Origin: Lachnospiraceae bacterium M18-1
Lineage (GTDB): Bacteria > Bacillota > Clostridia > Lachnospirales > Lachnospiraceae
Direction: 5' to 3'
Length of the DNA: 64,000 nucleotides
NCBI GenBank assembly: GCA_000403295.2
Contig: KE159610.1
Span: 787,387 to 851,386, forward strand
Shown here: one piece after another, positions 42,622-49,691 of the stretch
Layout of the letters: the number at the start of each line of letters is the position of its first letter
Position numbering within the stretch: the stretch's first letter is position 1
Program-made: the position numbers and the translations under genes
Notes under the pieces: generated by a model
Seen by the model: the letters and a program-made list of their open reading frames with translations, nothing else
The model's database searches: none
Told to the model about the DNA's origin: nothing

Positions 42622-42888
42622 ATGGAACGTGAGCAAAAATTACGGCGGGATCGAAACATGGGGGCGAATCTAAAAAAACTCCGTCTGGCACATGGGCTTT
42701 CACAGGAAAAGCTGTGTGCCAGGCTGCAGCATCACGCATGCGATATCGGCAGGAGTACCTATGAGAAGTATGAGAGAGGAGAACTGAATATACGGATCAG
42801 TGTGCTGATCGAGCTGCGGAAGATCTATGGCTGCAGCTATGATGATTTCTTTGCAGGTCTGGATTCGGATGAATACAGCCATGGATGA
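42622..42888 (+). CDS. Short XRE-family regulator B, paralogue of A
   Basis: An 88-residue protein very similar to the preceding gene throughout (KLRRD.NMG.NL.KLR, RSTYEKYE.GELNIRISVLI.LRKIYGC.YDDFFAGLD.DE). ATG 42622 has AGGAGG 6 bases upstream; the frame opens 12 codons earlier without support. The tandem pair looks like a duplication that has begun to diverge. Confidence 0.78.
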   Translation: MEREQKLRRDRNMGANLKKLRLAHGLSQEKLCARLQHHACDIGRSTYEKYERGELNIRISVLIELRKIYGCSYDDFFAGLDSDEYSHG

Positions 42889-42934
42889 TCGAACACATGC
42901 AGCATAATACATGGTTACTTTGAATAATAATTAC

Positions 42935-42963
42935 CGGAGCACCCAAAGAGTGTGAACAGTAAC
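42935..42963. repeat. Inverted partial copy of the end of the 41456 repeat
   Basis: The sequence ending GTGTGAACAGTAAC is the reverse complement of the first 28 bases of the 41456 element with one mismatch (GGAGCACCCAAAG.. against ..CTTTGGGTGCTCC). The two bound the membrane-protein/XRE cassette in opposite orientation. Confidence 0.6.
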
Positions 42964-43001
42964 AATAATAACATTAAATTTATCCAATTTGAATTTTTTA
43001 C

Positions 43002-43030
43002 TTGAAAATTTCTTCTCTCTTGCATATAAT
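43002..43030 (+). promoter_or_regulatory. Promoter of the thrS leader
   Basis: TTGAAA, a 17-base spacer and a perfect TATAAT; transcription should begin near 43037, at the start of the T-box leader. Confidence 0.85.
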
Positions 43031-43036
43031 ACAAGA

Positions 43037-43340
43037 GAACAGCGAAAGTAGAACTAAATTGAAAAAAATAACACTTAGACGAAACGAGTAGAGTGCGGAA
43101 CTTTCCAGAGAGAGATGCCCGGGCAGGGATTTATGTCCGGTGCTGGAAGCATCTTACTGCAGAAGCATTTGAAGACCACCTCCGAGTGACCCCAATCCGG
43201 TCCGGTGATTCCGTTATCATCACAAAAAGCGGCTTTTTGCGTATGCAATCAGCAAGAAGGGTGGAACCGCGGCTAAGAATTTCAGCTCGTCCCTTGTGAT
43301 CACGATCAATCACAGGGAGCGGGCTGTATTTTTTTCTGAC
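43037..43340 (+). promoter_or_regulatory. T-box leader controlling thrS
   Basis: The leader contains the T-box core AGGGTGGAACCGCGG at 43258-43272, preceded by a long stem I region starting AGTAGAGTG and with an ACC in GAAGACCACC that fits a threonine specifier. An alternative terminator lies at 43285-43334 (CCCTTGTGAT/ATCACAGGG, then TTTTTTT). Uncharged tRNA-Thr should stabilise the antiterminator and allow thrS expression. Confidence 0.9.
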
Positions 43341-43466
43341 AATTCCGGACAGCAGGAATCCCAGAAGGCGGGGTGCGGCAGGTGCACAGGCCGTGAACAG
43401 CAGCCAGTACATTCCTGCTCTTTCGGAAACATTTACTAATATTTTGCAGAAAGGAACGAATTTGAT

Positions 43467-45428
43467 ATGATCATTACATTAAAAGACGGTTCAACAAAAG
43501 AATACTCTGAAGCAAAATCCATTATCGATATCGCTTATGATATCAGCGAAGGCCTGGCCCGTGCCGCGTGCGCCGGGGAGGTCAACGGCGAGGTTGCGGA
43601 CCTGCGGACTATCGTAGACGGCGACTGCAGCCTGAATATCCTCACCGCCAGAGACGAAAAGGGACTGGCTGCGCTGCGGCATACTGCATCCCACGTGCTG
43701 GCCGAAGCCGTACAGCACCTTTTCCCGGATGCCAAAGTGGCGATCGGGCCGTCCATCGATACCGGATTCTATTATGATTTTGAAAGCGCCCCATTTTCCA
43801 GGGAGGATCTGGATGCCATCGAAAAAGAGATGAAAAAGATTATCAAGAAGGGGGCGAAGATTGAGCGCTTCACAAAATCCCGCGAGGATGCCATCGCCTT
43901 TTTCAAAGAGAAAAATGAACCCTATAAGGTAGAACTGATCCAGGATCTTCCGGAGGGTGCGGAGATTTCCTTCTATTCCCAGGGGGACTGGGTAGATCTG
44001 TGCGCTGGCCCGCACCTGATGAACACCAAAGGTGTCAAGGCCTTCAAGCTGATTTCTTCCTCCGGCGCTTACTGGCGTGGAAATGAAAAAAATCAGATGC
44101 TGGCCCGGATCTACGGCACTGCCTACGGCACAAAGGACGAGCTTCAGGAACATCTGACCATGCTGGAAGAGGCCAAAAAGCGGGATCACAACAAGCTGGG
44201 ACGGGAGATGAAGCTGTTCACCACCGTGGACGTGATCGGACAGGGCCTGCCCCTTCTCATGCCCAACGGTGTGATCATGCTCAAGGAGCTGCAGCGCTGG
44301 ATCGAGGATCTGGAGGACAACGAGTGGGGATACATCCGCACCAAAACCCCGCTGATGGCAAAGAGCGACCTGTACAAAATCTCCGGACACTGGGATCACT
44401 ACAAAGACGGAATGTTTGTGCTGGGGGATGAAGACAAGGACAAGGAAGTCTTTGCCCTGCGCCCCATGACCTGCCCCTTCCAGTACTATGTATACAAGGC
44501 GGAGCAGCACAGCTACCGCGATCTTCCTCTGCGCTACGGCGAGACCTCGACCCTCTTCCGCAACGAGGATTCCGGCGAGATGCACGGACTCACACGTGTC
44601 CGCCAGTTTACCATTTCCGAGGGGCATCTGGTTGTAAGGCCAGACCAGATGGTGAAGGAGTTTAAAGACTGTATCGCCCTGGCCCAGCATTGCCTGCAGG
44701 TTCTGGGCGTGGAGGAAGATGTGACCTACCACCTGTCCAAATGGGACCCGGAAAATACGGAAAAATACATCGGCTCACCCGAGGTCTGGGAGGAAACCGA
44801 GGGACATATCCGCACCATGCTCCAGGAGCTGAATATCCCGTTTGTGGAAGATGTAGGCGAAGCCGCCTTCTACGGCCCGAAGGTAGATATCAACGCAAAA
44901 AATGTCTATGGCAAGGAAGATACCATGATCACCATTCAGTGGGATGCCCTGCTGGCAGAACAATTTGACATGTATTTTATTGATGAGAACGGCGACAAGA
45001 AACGCCCCTACATTATCCACAGGACTTCCATGGGCTGCTATGAAAGGACACTGGCATGGCTGATCGAGAAATACGCCGGCCTGTTCCCCACCTGGCTCTG
45101 CCCGGAACAGGTGCGCATCATCCCGATCTCGGATAAATATCATGACTATGCGGCGCAGGTAGAGAAACAGCTGAAAGCGGCCTGCATCCGCTGCTCCGTG
45201 GACCAGCGTTCTGAAAAGATGGGTTATAAGATCCGGGATGCCCGCCTGAACCGGGTTCCTTATATGCTGGTAGTCGGCGCCAAGGAACAGGAGGAAGGCG
45301 TGGTTTCTGTGAGAAGCCGTTACCTGGGAGATGAAGGACAGAAGCCGCTGGATGCGTTTATCAGTGAGCTCTGTGAAGAGATCCGCACGAAGAAGATCCG
45401 GAAGATCGAGGTCGAAGAACAGAAATAG
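43467..45428 (+). CDS. thrS: Threonyl-tRNA synthetase
   Basis: A 653-residue class II synthetase, full length for the family: N-terminal TGS domain, HTASHVLAEAVQHLFPD zinc/editing motif near residue 75, YWRGNEKNQMLARIYGTAYG, catalytic motif 2 (RYGETSTLFRNEDSGEMHGLTRVRQF) and motif 3 (TSMGCYERTLAWLIEKY), and a C-terminal anticodon-binding domain (VRIIPISDKYHDYA). It charges tRNA-Thr. The gene is more GC-rich than the intergenic repeats around it. Expression is set by the T-box upstream. Confidence 0.97.
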   Translation: MIITLKDGSTKEYSEAKSIIDIAYDISEGLARAACAGEVNGEVADLRTIVDGDCSLNILTARDEKGLAALRHTASHVLAEAVQHLFPDAKVAIGPSIDTGFYYDFESAPFSREDLDAIEKEMKKIIKKGAKIERFTKSREDAIAFFKEKNEPYKVELIQDLPEGAEISFYSQGDWVDLCAGPHLMNTKGVKAFKLISSSGAYWRGNEKNQMLARIYGTAYGTKDELQEHLTMLEEAKKRDHNKLGREMKLFTTVDVIGQGLPLLMPNGVIMLKELQRWIEDLEDNEWGYIRTKTPLMAKSDLYKISGHWDHYKDGMFVLGDEDKDKEVFALRPMTCPFQYYVYKAEQHSYRDLPLRYGETSTLFRNEDSGEMHGLTRVRQFTISEGHLVVRPDQMVKEFKDCIALAQHCLQVLGVEEDVTYHLSKWDPENTEKYIGSPEVWEETEGHIRTMLQELNIPFVEDVGEAAFYGPKVDINAKNVYGKEDTMITIQWDALLAEQFDMYFIDENGDKKRPYIIHRTSMGCYERTLAWLIEKYAGLFPTWLCPEQVRIIPISDKYHDYAAQVEKQLKAACIRCSVDQRSEKMGYKIRDARLNRVPYMLVVGAKEQEEGVVSVRSRYLGDEGQKPLDAFISELCEEIRTKKIRKIEVEEQK

Positions 45429-45438
45429 CAGAAAATCA

Positions 45439-45480
45439 GGCAGCAGGGATCAAAGTGATGTTTTGGTTCCTGCTGCCTTT
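45439..45480 (+). terminator. Terminator of thrS
   Basis: GGCAGCAGGGA/TTCCTGCTGCC followed by TTTG. It overlaps the 3' end of the convergent HEPN gene. Confidence 0.7.
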
Positions 45481-45875
45481 GAGGTTAAGCCCTGCCATTC
45501 CTCCAAACTTGTTTTCAACTCCTGAAACATGGCAACATATTTTTCTTTTGTATTTTCCACAATCTCTCCCGCAATCTCAGGATTGTATGCATGTGCGACA
45601 TGCTTTTGATCCGACAGCGCATCCAACCACAGCTGCTCCTCCTGGATCATCCCATTGCTGAACGCTTCCTTTATGATTGCTTTGGGCGACCCGGTCGCAG
45701 CCAGTCCGATCCCGCTGGCATACAGAGATTCCTTCATTGCTTTCCAGGACTGTTCAAAGCAGATTTCATACAGCCCAACCAATCCGGTAAGGATCACATT
45801 GCTGTAGGGCGCTTCATAAGCATAAATTTCCTGCAGGTTTTCAAGTGCCTTGCAAAAATTATCAAACTTTTTCAT
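45450..45875 (-). CDS. HEPN-like nucleotidyltransferase substrate-binding protein (HI0074 family)
   Basis: A 141-residue helical protein with the HI0074-family pattern: MKKFDNFCKALENLQEIY, GLVGLYEICFEQSWKAMKESL, GSPKAIIKEAFSNGMI and WLDALSDQKHVAHAYN, the last resembling the RxxxxH region of HEPN proteins. It partners the adjacent MNT nucleotidyltransferase; such pairs are often toxin-antitoxin-like. Its ATG overlaps the MNT stop (ATGA), so the two are coupled. Confidence 0.75.
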   Translation of the reverse strand: MKKFDNFCKALENLQEIYAYEAPYSNVILTGLVGLYEICFEQSWKAMKESLYASGIGLAATGSPKAIIKEAFSNGMIQEEQLWLDALSDQKHVAHAYNPEIAGEIVENTKEKYVAMFQELKTSLEEWQGLTSKAAGTKTSL

Positions 45876-46176
45876 ATAGGATGACCCCCCTCCCTCTCAA
45901 TAGATGCCCTGAGCTCAGGCTGTACCGCTCTGTCCAGATTGACAAAATCAAATTTCAACAGTGTGGAGGTCTCCTCGTCCACACTAAGCGAAAAACGGCT
46001 GATGTCTCCGCCCGAAACCGCAAGGTCAATATCGCTGGTTTTATAATAGTCCCCTCTCGCCCTGGAGCCAAACAGTATCAATCTGCAAATCCCGTATTTT
46101 TCGGGTAAATGGAAATATTTTCTTTATGCTTATCTGGCCCTGCAAGAGCAAGGTTCATCGCCTTTTTATTCAACAT
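45872..46176 (-). pseudogene. MNT-type nucleotidyltransferase with a frameshift near its 5' end
   Basis: The intact part encodes ILFGSRARGDYYKTSDIDLAV, the GSxxxG and DxD motif of minimal nucleotidyltransferases, and ends overlapping the HEPN gene. Upstream, ATG 46176 (behind GGAGAG) opens a frame reading MLNKKAMNLALAGPDKHKENIS that runs to a stop in GFAD; the matching continuation (FHLPEKYGICRLILFGSRARG) lies in another frame and overlaps it. A one-base slip in an A-rich run around 46100-46125 would restore one frame. It may be a real frameshift or a sequencing error. Confidence 0.65.
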
Positions 46177-46298
46177 AGTTTTTCTCTCCATCTATATAGG
46201 CCATTCGACCGTTTCACAAGGTTTCATTTAATCATACTATGAATTTCTTACTTCGTCAAACGAACCGATATGAAAATCATCGTCAATTTTTATCATTT

Positions 46299-46496
46299 GT
46301 TACAGTTCACGGCCCAACCGGCCGCGAACTGTAACGCATCCAGCCCATTGAAAAGTCGCCTGACGGCGGTCCTAAGCGCCAGCGACGCTTGTTTAGGACG
46401 GACCGGAACGGAGTGTAGACGGGCTGGACGCCCGCCCCAGCACTGAATCGGCCGGATGCCGTGCAGCAAGTGCACGGCCCAGGAGTGACCAGTAAC
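46299..46496. repeat. Structured 198-bp intergenic repeat, GTTAC..GTAAC family, copy 2
   Basis: It begins GTTACAGTTCAC and ends GTGACCAGTAAC, with GAACTGTAAC 30 bases in, an ATCCAGCCCAT..GGGCTGGA region and a CCGGATGCCGTGCAGC segment, all matching the arrangement of the copy at 41456-41598. An extra ~50 bases sit in the middle stem. Confidence 0.65.
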
Positions 46497-46661
46497 TATC
46501 ATTCTATATGCCTTACAATCGCATCGCAATATCAATATTGACCTAATTTTTCATCAATAAACTATCTAAAAATCTTTTTCTGACTGTGATATGATAATAC
46601 ACGTCACAGGGAAACAGACAGTAAGACAGAATATGATATATCAGAAAAGGAGAATAAAATT

Positions 46662-46832
46662 ATGTATACGAATATGACTGCGGAAGACGCAAAATACATG
46701 CTTGAAGCAAATGCAAACCTGGTGGATAAGCTGATCGCGGGATTGAAAAAGTATTGGGAAGAGAACGCGGAGGTCATCTGCGGAGGTCTGGCTATGATGA
46801 GCGGACAGTTCTATGTACCGTCAGGCAGATAA
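46662..46832 (+). CDS. Small ORF (56 aa) of unknown function with a strong ribosome site
   Basis: AAAAGGAG precedes ATG 46662 at normal spacing and a terminator follows 40 bases after the stop, so this isolated 56-codon frame looks expressed. It begins MYTNMTAEDAKYMLEANANL and ends ICGGLAMMSGQFYVPSGR. The first 35 residues are an amphipathic helix; the 'CGG' before the tail recalls double-glycine leaders, but no peptidase or transporter is next to it. Family unrecognised. Confidence 0.55.
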   Translation: MYTNMTAEDAKYMLEANANLVDKLIAGLKKYWEENAEVICGGLAMMSGQFYVPSGR

Positions 46833-46871
46833 TCATGCCATGGACAATATTTACACATTAACCAAAAGATA

Positions 46872-46914
46872 GGCAGTAGGAATCAAAATTATTTTCGGTT
46901 CCTGCTGCCTTTGT
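46872..46914 (+). terminator. Terminator after the small ORF
   Basis: GGCAGTAGGAA/TTCCTGCTGCC followed by TTTGT. Nearly the same hairpin as the thrS terminator at 45439-45480. Confidence 0.65.
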
Positions 46915-46940
46915 CAGTCTTATAGAGTTCCGGCGCTGTC

Positions 46941-47546
46941 CTACAGCTGAATCTCCCGGTCCTTATAATAATATTTCTTGTCATGCTCGTTGATCTCGCG
47001 CATCACCCTGCAGGGATTCCCCACTGCAACAACATTTGCCGGGATATCCTTCGTCACGATGCTTCCCGCGCCGATCACCGTATTGTCTCCGATCGTAATG
47101 CCCGGCATAACGACTACCGCCGCTCCGATCCAGCAGTTCCGTCCGATGCGGACAGGCATATTATACTGGTATGCCTGCTCCCGCAGCTCCGGCAGGATTG
47201 GATGTCCTGCAGTTGCGATCGTCACATTGGGGCCGATCATTGTATAGTCTCCAATATAAATGTGGGTATCGTCCACACATGTCAGGCCGTAATTCACATA
47301 CACCATCTTCCCGAAATGGCAGTGATGCCCGCCGAAATTTGAGTAAAACGGGGCTTCAATATATACCCCTTCCCCGCAGTCCCCAAGCATCTGTTTCAAC
47401 AGCTTCGCCCTCTTTTCGGATTCCGACGGTTTTGTCTGGTTGTACTCGCACAGCAGGTCCTGATAGACCACCTGCTCTTTTACAATCTCATCGTCCATTG
47501 GGAGATAAAGTTCTCCACTGTGCAATTTTTCCTTCATTCCACTCAT
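46941..47546 (-). CDS. Maltose/galactoside O-acetyltransferase-like protein (hexapeptide repeat)
   Basis: A 201-residue left-handed beta-helix acetyltransferase. It has the Maa/LacA layout: MKEKLHSGELYLPMDDEIV at the N-terminus, FYSNFGGHHCHFGKMVYVNYGLT, ATAGHPILPE (catalytic His), then hexapeptide repeats IGRNCWIGAAVVVMPGITIGDNTVIGAGSIVTKDIPANVVAVGNPCRV. It transfers acetyl from acetyl-CoA to a sugar hydroxyl, usually as a detoxification step. It lies alone between repeats. Confidence 0.88.
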   Translation of the reverse strand: MSGMKEKLHSGELYLPMDDEIVKEQVVYQDLLCEYNQTKPSESEKRAKLLKQMLGDCGEGVYIEAPFYSNFGGHHCHFGKMVYVNYGLTCVDDTHIYIGDYTMIGPNVTIATAGHPILPELREQAYQYNMPVRIGRNCWIGAAVVVMPGITIGDNTVIGAGSIVTKDIPANVVAVGNPCRVMREINEHDKKYYYKDREIQL

Positions 47547-47580
47547 TTTTCAGTCCTCCTCCACTGTTTTTCCATTTTCC

Positions 47581-47793
47581 ATGCAAGCATGCACGGCCTG
47601 TCTTTTCATTTTGCTGCTTCACATTGATACGTTATCTCGCCTCGTAACCGCAGACCTCAGACCCGTCTGCTTCGCTGACTATCCGCAGCTTCGCTGCTCC
47701 TGTCTGAGGTTGTTGGGCATCCGCCCAACAGCAAAATGAAAATACATCCCTTTGCATGCAAGCATGCACGGCCTGTCTTTTCATTTTGCTGCT
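47581..47793. repeat. Structured intergenic repeat, second family
   Basis: A 38-base sequence beginning ATGCAAGCATGCACGGCC occurs at 47581-47618 and again at 47756-47793. Between them are a hairpin CCTCAGAC..GTCTGAGG, GGGC..GCCC and a GCAAAATGAAAA/TTTTCATTTTGC stem. The order of motifs (..CGTCTGCTTCGC.., ..CTCCTGTCTG..) matches the tandem repeat at 49236-49548. Confidence 0.6.
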
Positions 47794-47804
47794 GTTCCGA
47801 TTTG

Positions 47805-49136
47805 TTATGTCAGGTTTTTGACCCAATTGTATTTTATGTAGTGGCGGTAAACCACCGGGAGCTTGACGACCTCGTCCAGGTTCAGTACAAAATAGACGGC
47901 CAGCACCGGGAGTTTCCATACGAACGCGCATAACAATCCTAACGGGACCGTGATGCACCAGAGGGTCACGGTATCGCAGAACAGCCCGAACCTGGAATCT
48001 CCCCCGGCCGGAAAAATTCCGGCAATGGTCATGCAGTTGATGGATTTTCCTGCAATATAATAAGAACATACGAACAGCATTCCTGTCAAATATTCCTTTG
48101 CCTCTGCCGTCAGACTCACCAGGCTCGTGATCACCGGCGATAATCCCAGCAGCAGTGCCCCTGAGAGCACCCCGCACAAAATCGATGCCTTTACCATCGT
48201 GCTGCCTGCTGCCTTCGCTTCCTCGAAGCGTCCTGCCCCCAGTTCATTTCCTACGATGATACTTCCCGCGCTGCCAACCCCCTTGCACAGGCAGATGATA
48301 AGATTTTTGGAAATATTGGCAATGCTGTTGGCCGCCACCGCATCCGAGCCCAGGTGCCCCATGATCACCGAATACATGGCAAAGCCGCAGCCCCAGGCAA
48401 GTTCATTGAGCAGCACCGGTCCTGCCTTTTCCCAGAAACGCTTTTCCAAAGATTTATTTTTCTCCAGCAGATGAATTTCCAGCTGTTTCATTTTCAATCT
48501 TACAAATGCAATGCACCAGAGAGCCTGTACTGCTGTCGCCGCCACGGTAGCCAGTGCCGCTCCCCGGATCCCAAGAGCCGGAAATCCAAACAGTCCAAAG
48601 ATGAGAACCGCATTGAACAGGATATTCAGGATCACTGTCGTACTACTGATCAGCGAGCTCAGGTTGACTGCGTTGCAGTTTTTCATCACCGTCAGGCAGA
48701 CTTGCGAGGCTGCGGACAGCAGATACGAAATTCCCACGTACCTCAGGTATTCGCTCCCCATTAAGGCCAGCTTCGATTCATTGGTAAATAAATGCATGAT
48801 CTGTTCTGGAATCAGGATCGCACCGGCTGAAAAAAAGACTGCCGCAATGCTGGAAATCCGGAGCACAAAACTGAATACTTTTGAAATATTCACGAAATCC
48901 TTTTTTCCAAAATACTGCGCAGTAAACATATTTTCTCCGATTACAAACGCCGCAATGAACAGGTTGAACACGAAGGTCACCTGGGAAGCCAGAGACACCG
49001 CCGACATGGAATCCTGGTTCAGCTTTCCCAGCATGACTGCATCGCATGCTCCCACAAGGGCCAGCATGAACTGCTGAAAAGCGATCGGAAGGATCAGACG
49101 GAACATCTTCCTGCGAAGGAGCTCTGTCTTTATCAT
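47805..49136 (-). CDS. MATE-family multidrug/cation exporter
   Basis: A 443-residue membrane protein with about twelve transmembrane helices. MATE features are FRLILPIAFQQFMLALVGACDAVMLGKLNQDSMSAVSLASQ at the N-terminus, the repeated half near residue 230 (AGPVLLNELAWGCGFAMYSVIMGHLGSDAVAANSIA) and GSAGSIIVGNELGAGRFEEAK. It exports drugs or metabolites using a Na+ or H+ gradient; the substrate is unknown. Confidence 0.9.
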   Translation of the reverse strand: MIKTELLRRKMFRLILPIAFQQFMLALVGACDAVMLGKLNQDSMSAVSLASQVTFVFNLFIAAFVIGENMFTAQYFGKKDFVNISKVFSFVLRISSIAAVFFSAGAILIPEQIMHLFTNESKLALMGSEYLRYVGISYLLSAASQVCLTVMKNCNAVNLSSLISSTTVILNILFNAVLIFGLFGFPALGIRGAALATVAATAVQALWCIAFVRLKMKQLEIHLLEKNKSLEKRFWEKAGPVLLNELAWGCGFAMYSVIMGHLGSDAVAANSIANISKNLIICLCKGVGSAGSIIVGNELGAGRFEEAKAAGSTMVKASILCGVLSGALLLGLSPVITSLVSLTAEAKEYLTGMLFVCSYYIAGKSINCMTIAGIFPAGGDSRFGLFCDTVTLWCITVPLGLLCAFVWKLPVLAVYFVLNLDEVVKLPVVYRHYIKYNWVKNLT

Positions 49137-49235
49137 GGCGCACCTCCTTTTTACGTTTTCCGTCTAACAATATCATATTTTTTTCGGAGAATCTTTCGGA
49201 ATAGGCTGTTTTTCTATAACAATCGTTCAAATTTC

Positions 49236-49548
49236 CCTGTCCTTTTCTGAACGGCAGATCACAGACACGTCTGCTTCGCATACTTTTCGCTGCCTTGCAG
49301 CTCCTGTCTGTGATTTCCGGGGCTTCCGCCCCATAGCAATCTGAAAAAGCAGACTGCCGCAAATAAATTTGCGCAGTCTGTTTTTTCCATTTCTTTCCTG
49401 TCCTTTTCTGAACGGCAGATCACAGACACGTCTGCTTCGCATACTTTTCGCTGCCTTGCAGCTCCTGTCTGTGATTTCCGGGGCTTCCGCCCCATAGCAA
49501 TCTGAAAAAGCAGACTGCCGCAAATAAATTTGCGCAGTCTGTTTTTTC
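49236..49548. repeat. Tandem 161-bp direct repeat with terminator-like hairpins
   Basis: Two near-identical 152-base units (49236-49387 and 49397-49548) start CCTGTCCTTTTCTGAACGG. Each has a long CACAGACA..TGTCTGTG stem, GGGGC/GCCCC, and a terminator-like AGACTGC..GCAGTCT stem with TTTTTT. After the second unit, TGCCGTTCAGAA closes an outer stem with TTCTGAACGGCA, so the second is the complete copy. They lie between the convergent MATE gene and the divergent start of the SBP gene. Confidence 0.85.
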
Positions 49549-49579
49549 AGATTGCTGCCGTTCAGAATGGTTTCAAAAA

Positions 49580-49608
49580 TTGAAAAATGGGGGTGGATAT
49601 GGTATGAT
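49580..49608 (+). promoter_or_regulatory. Promoter of the 49692 binding-protein gene
   Basis: TTGAAA, a 17-base spacer and TATGAT. AAAGGAG and ATG follow about 85 bases later. Confidence 0.75.
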
Positions 49609-49691
49609 TACATTATAAATTCACCATCTTATTTCTTTGCGGAGATTTTCTGCAGAAGGCATGGTAATGACACACGAAAGGAGTTTTTTTC

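Noticed and set aside
46662..46832. Double-glycine bacteriocin precursor
   Set aside because: The CGG in the C-terminal part resembles a leader end, but no peptidase-containing transporter or immunity gene is nearby and the remaining tail is only about 14 residues.
49236..49548. Open frames across the tandem repeat that encode near-identical peptides
   Set aside because: The frames owe their similarity to the DNA duplication, have no ribosome sites, and run through terminator-like hairpins.
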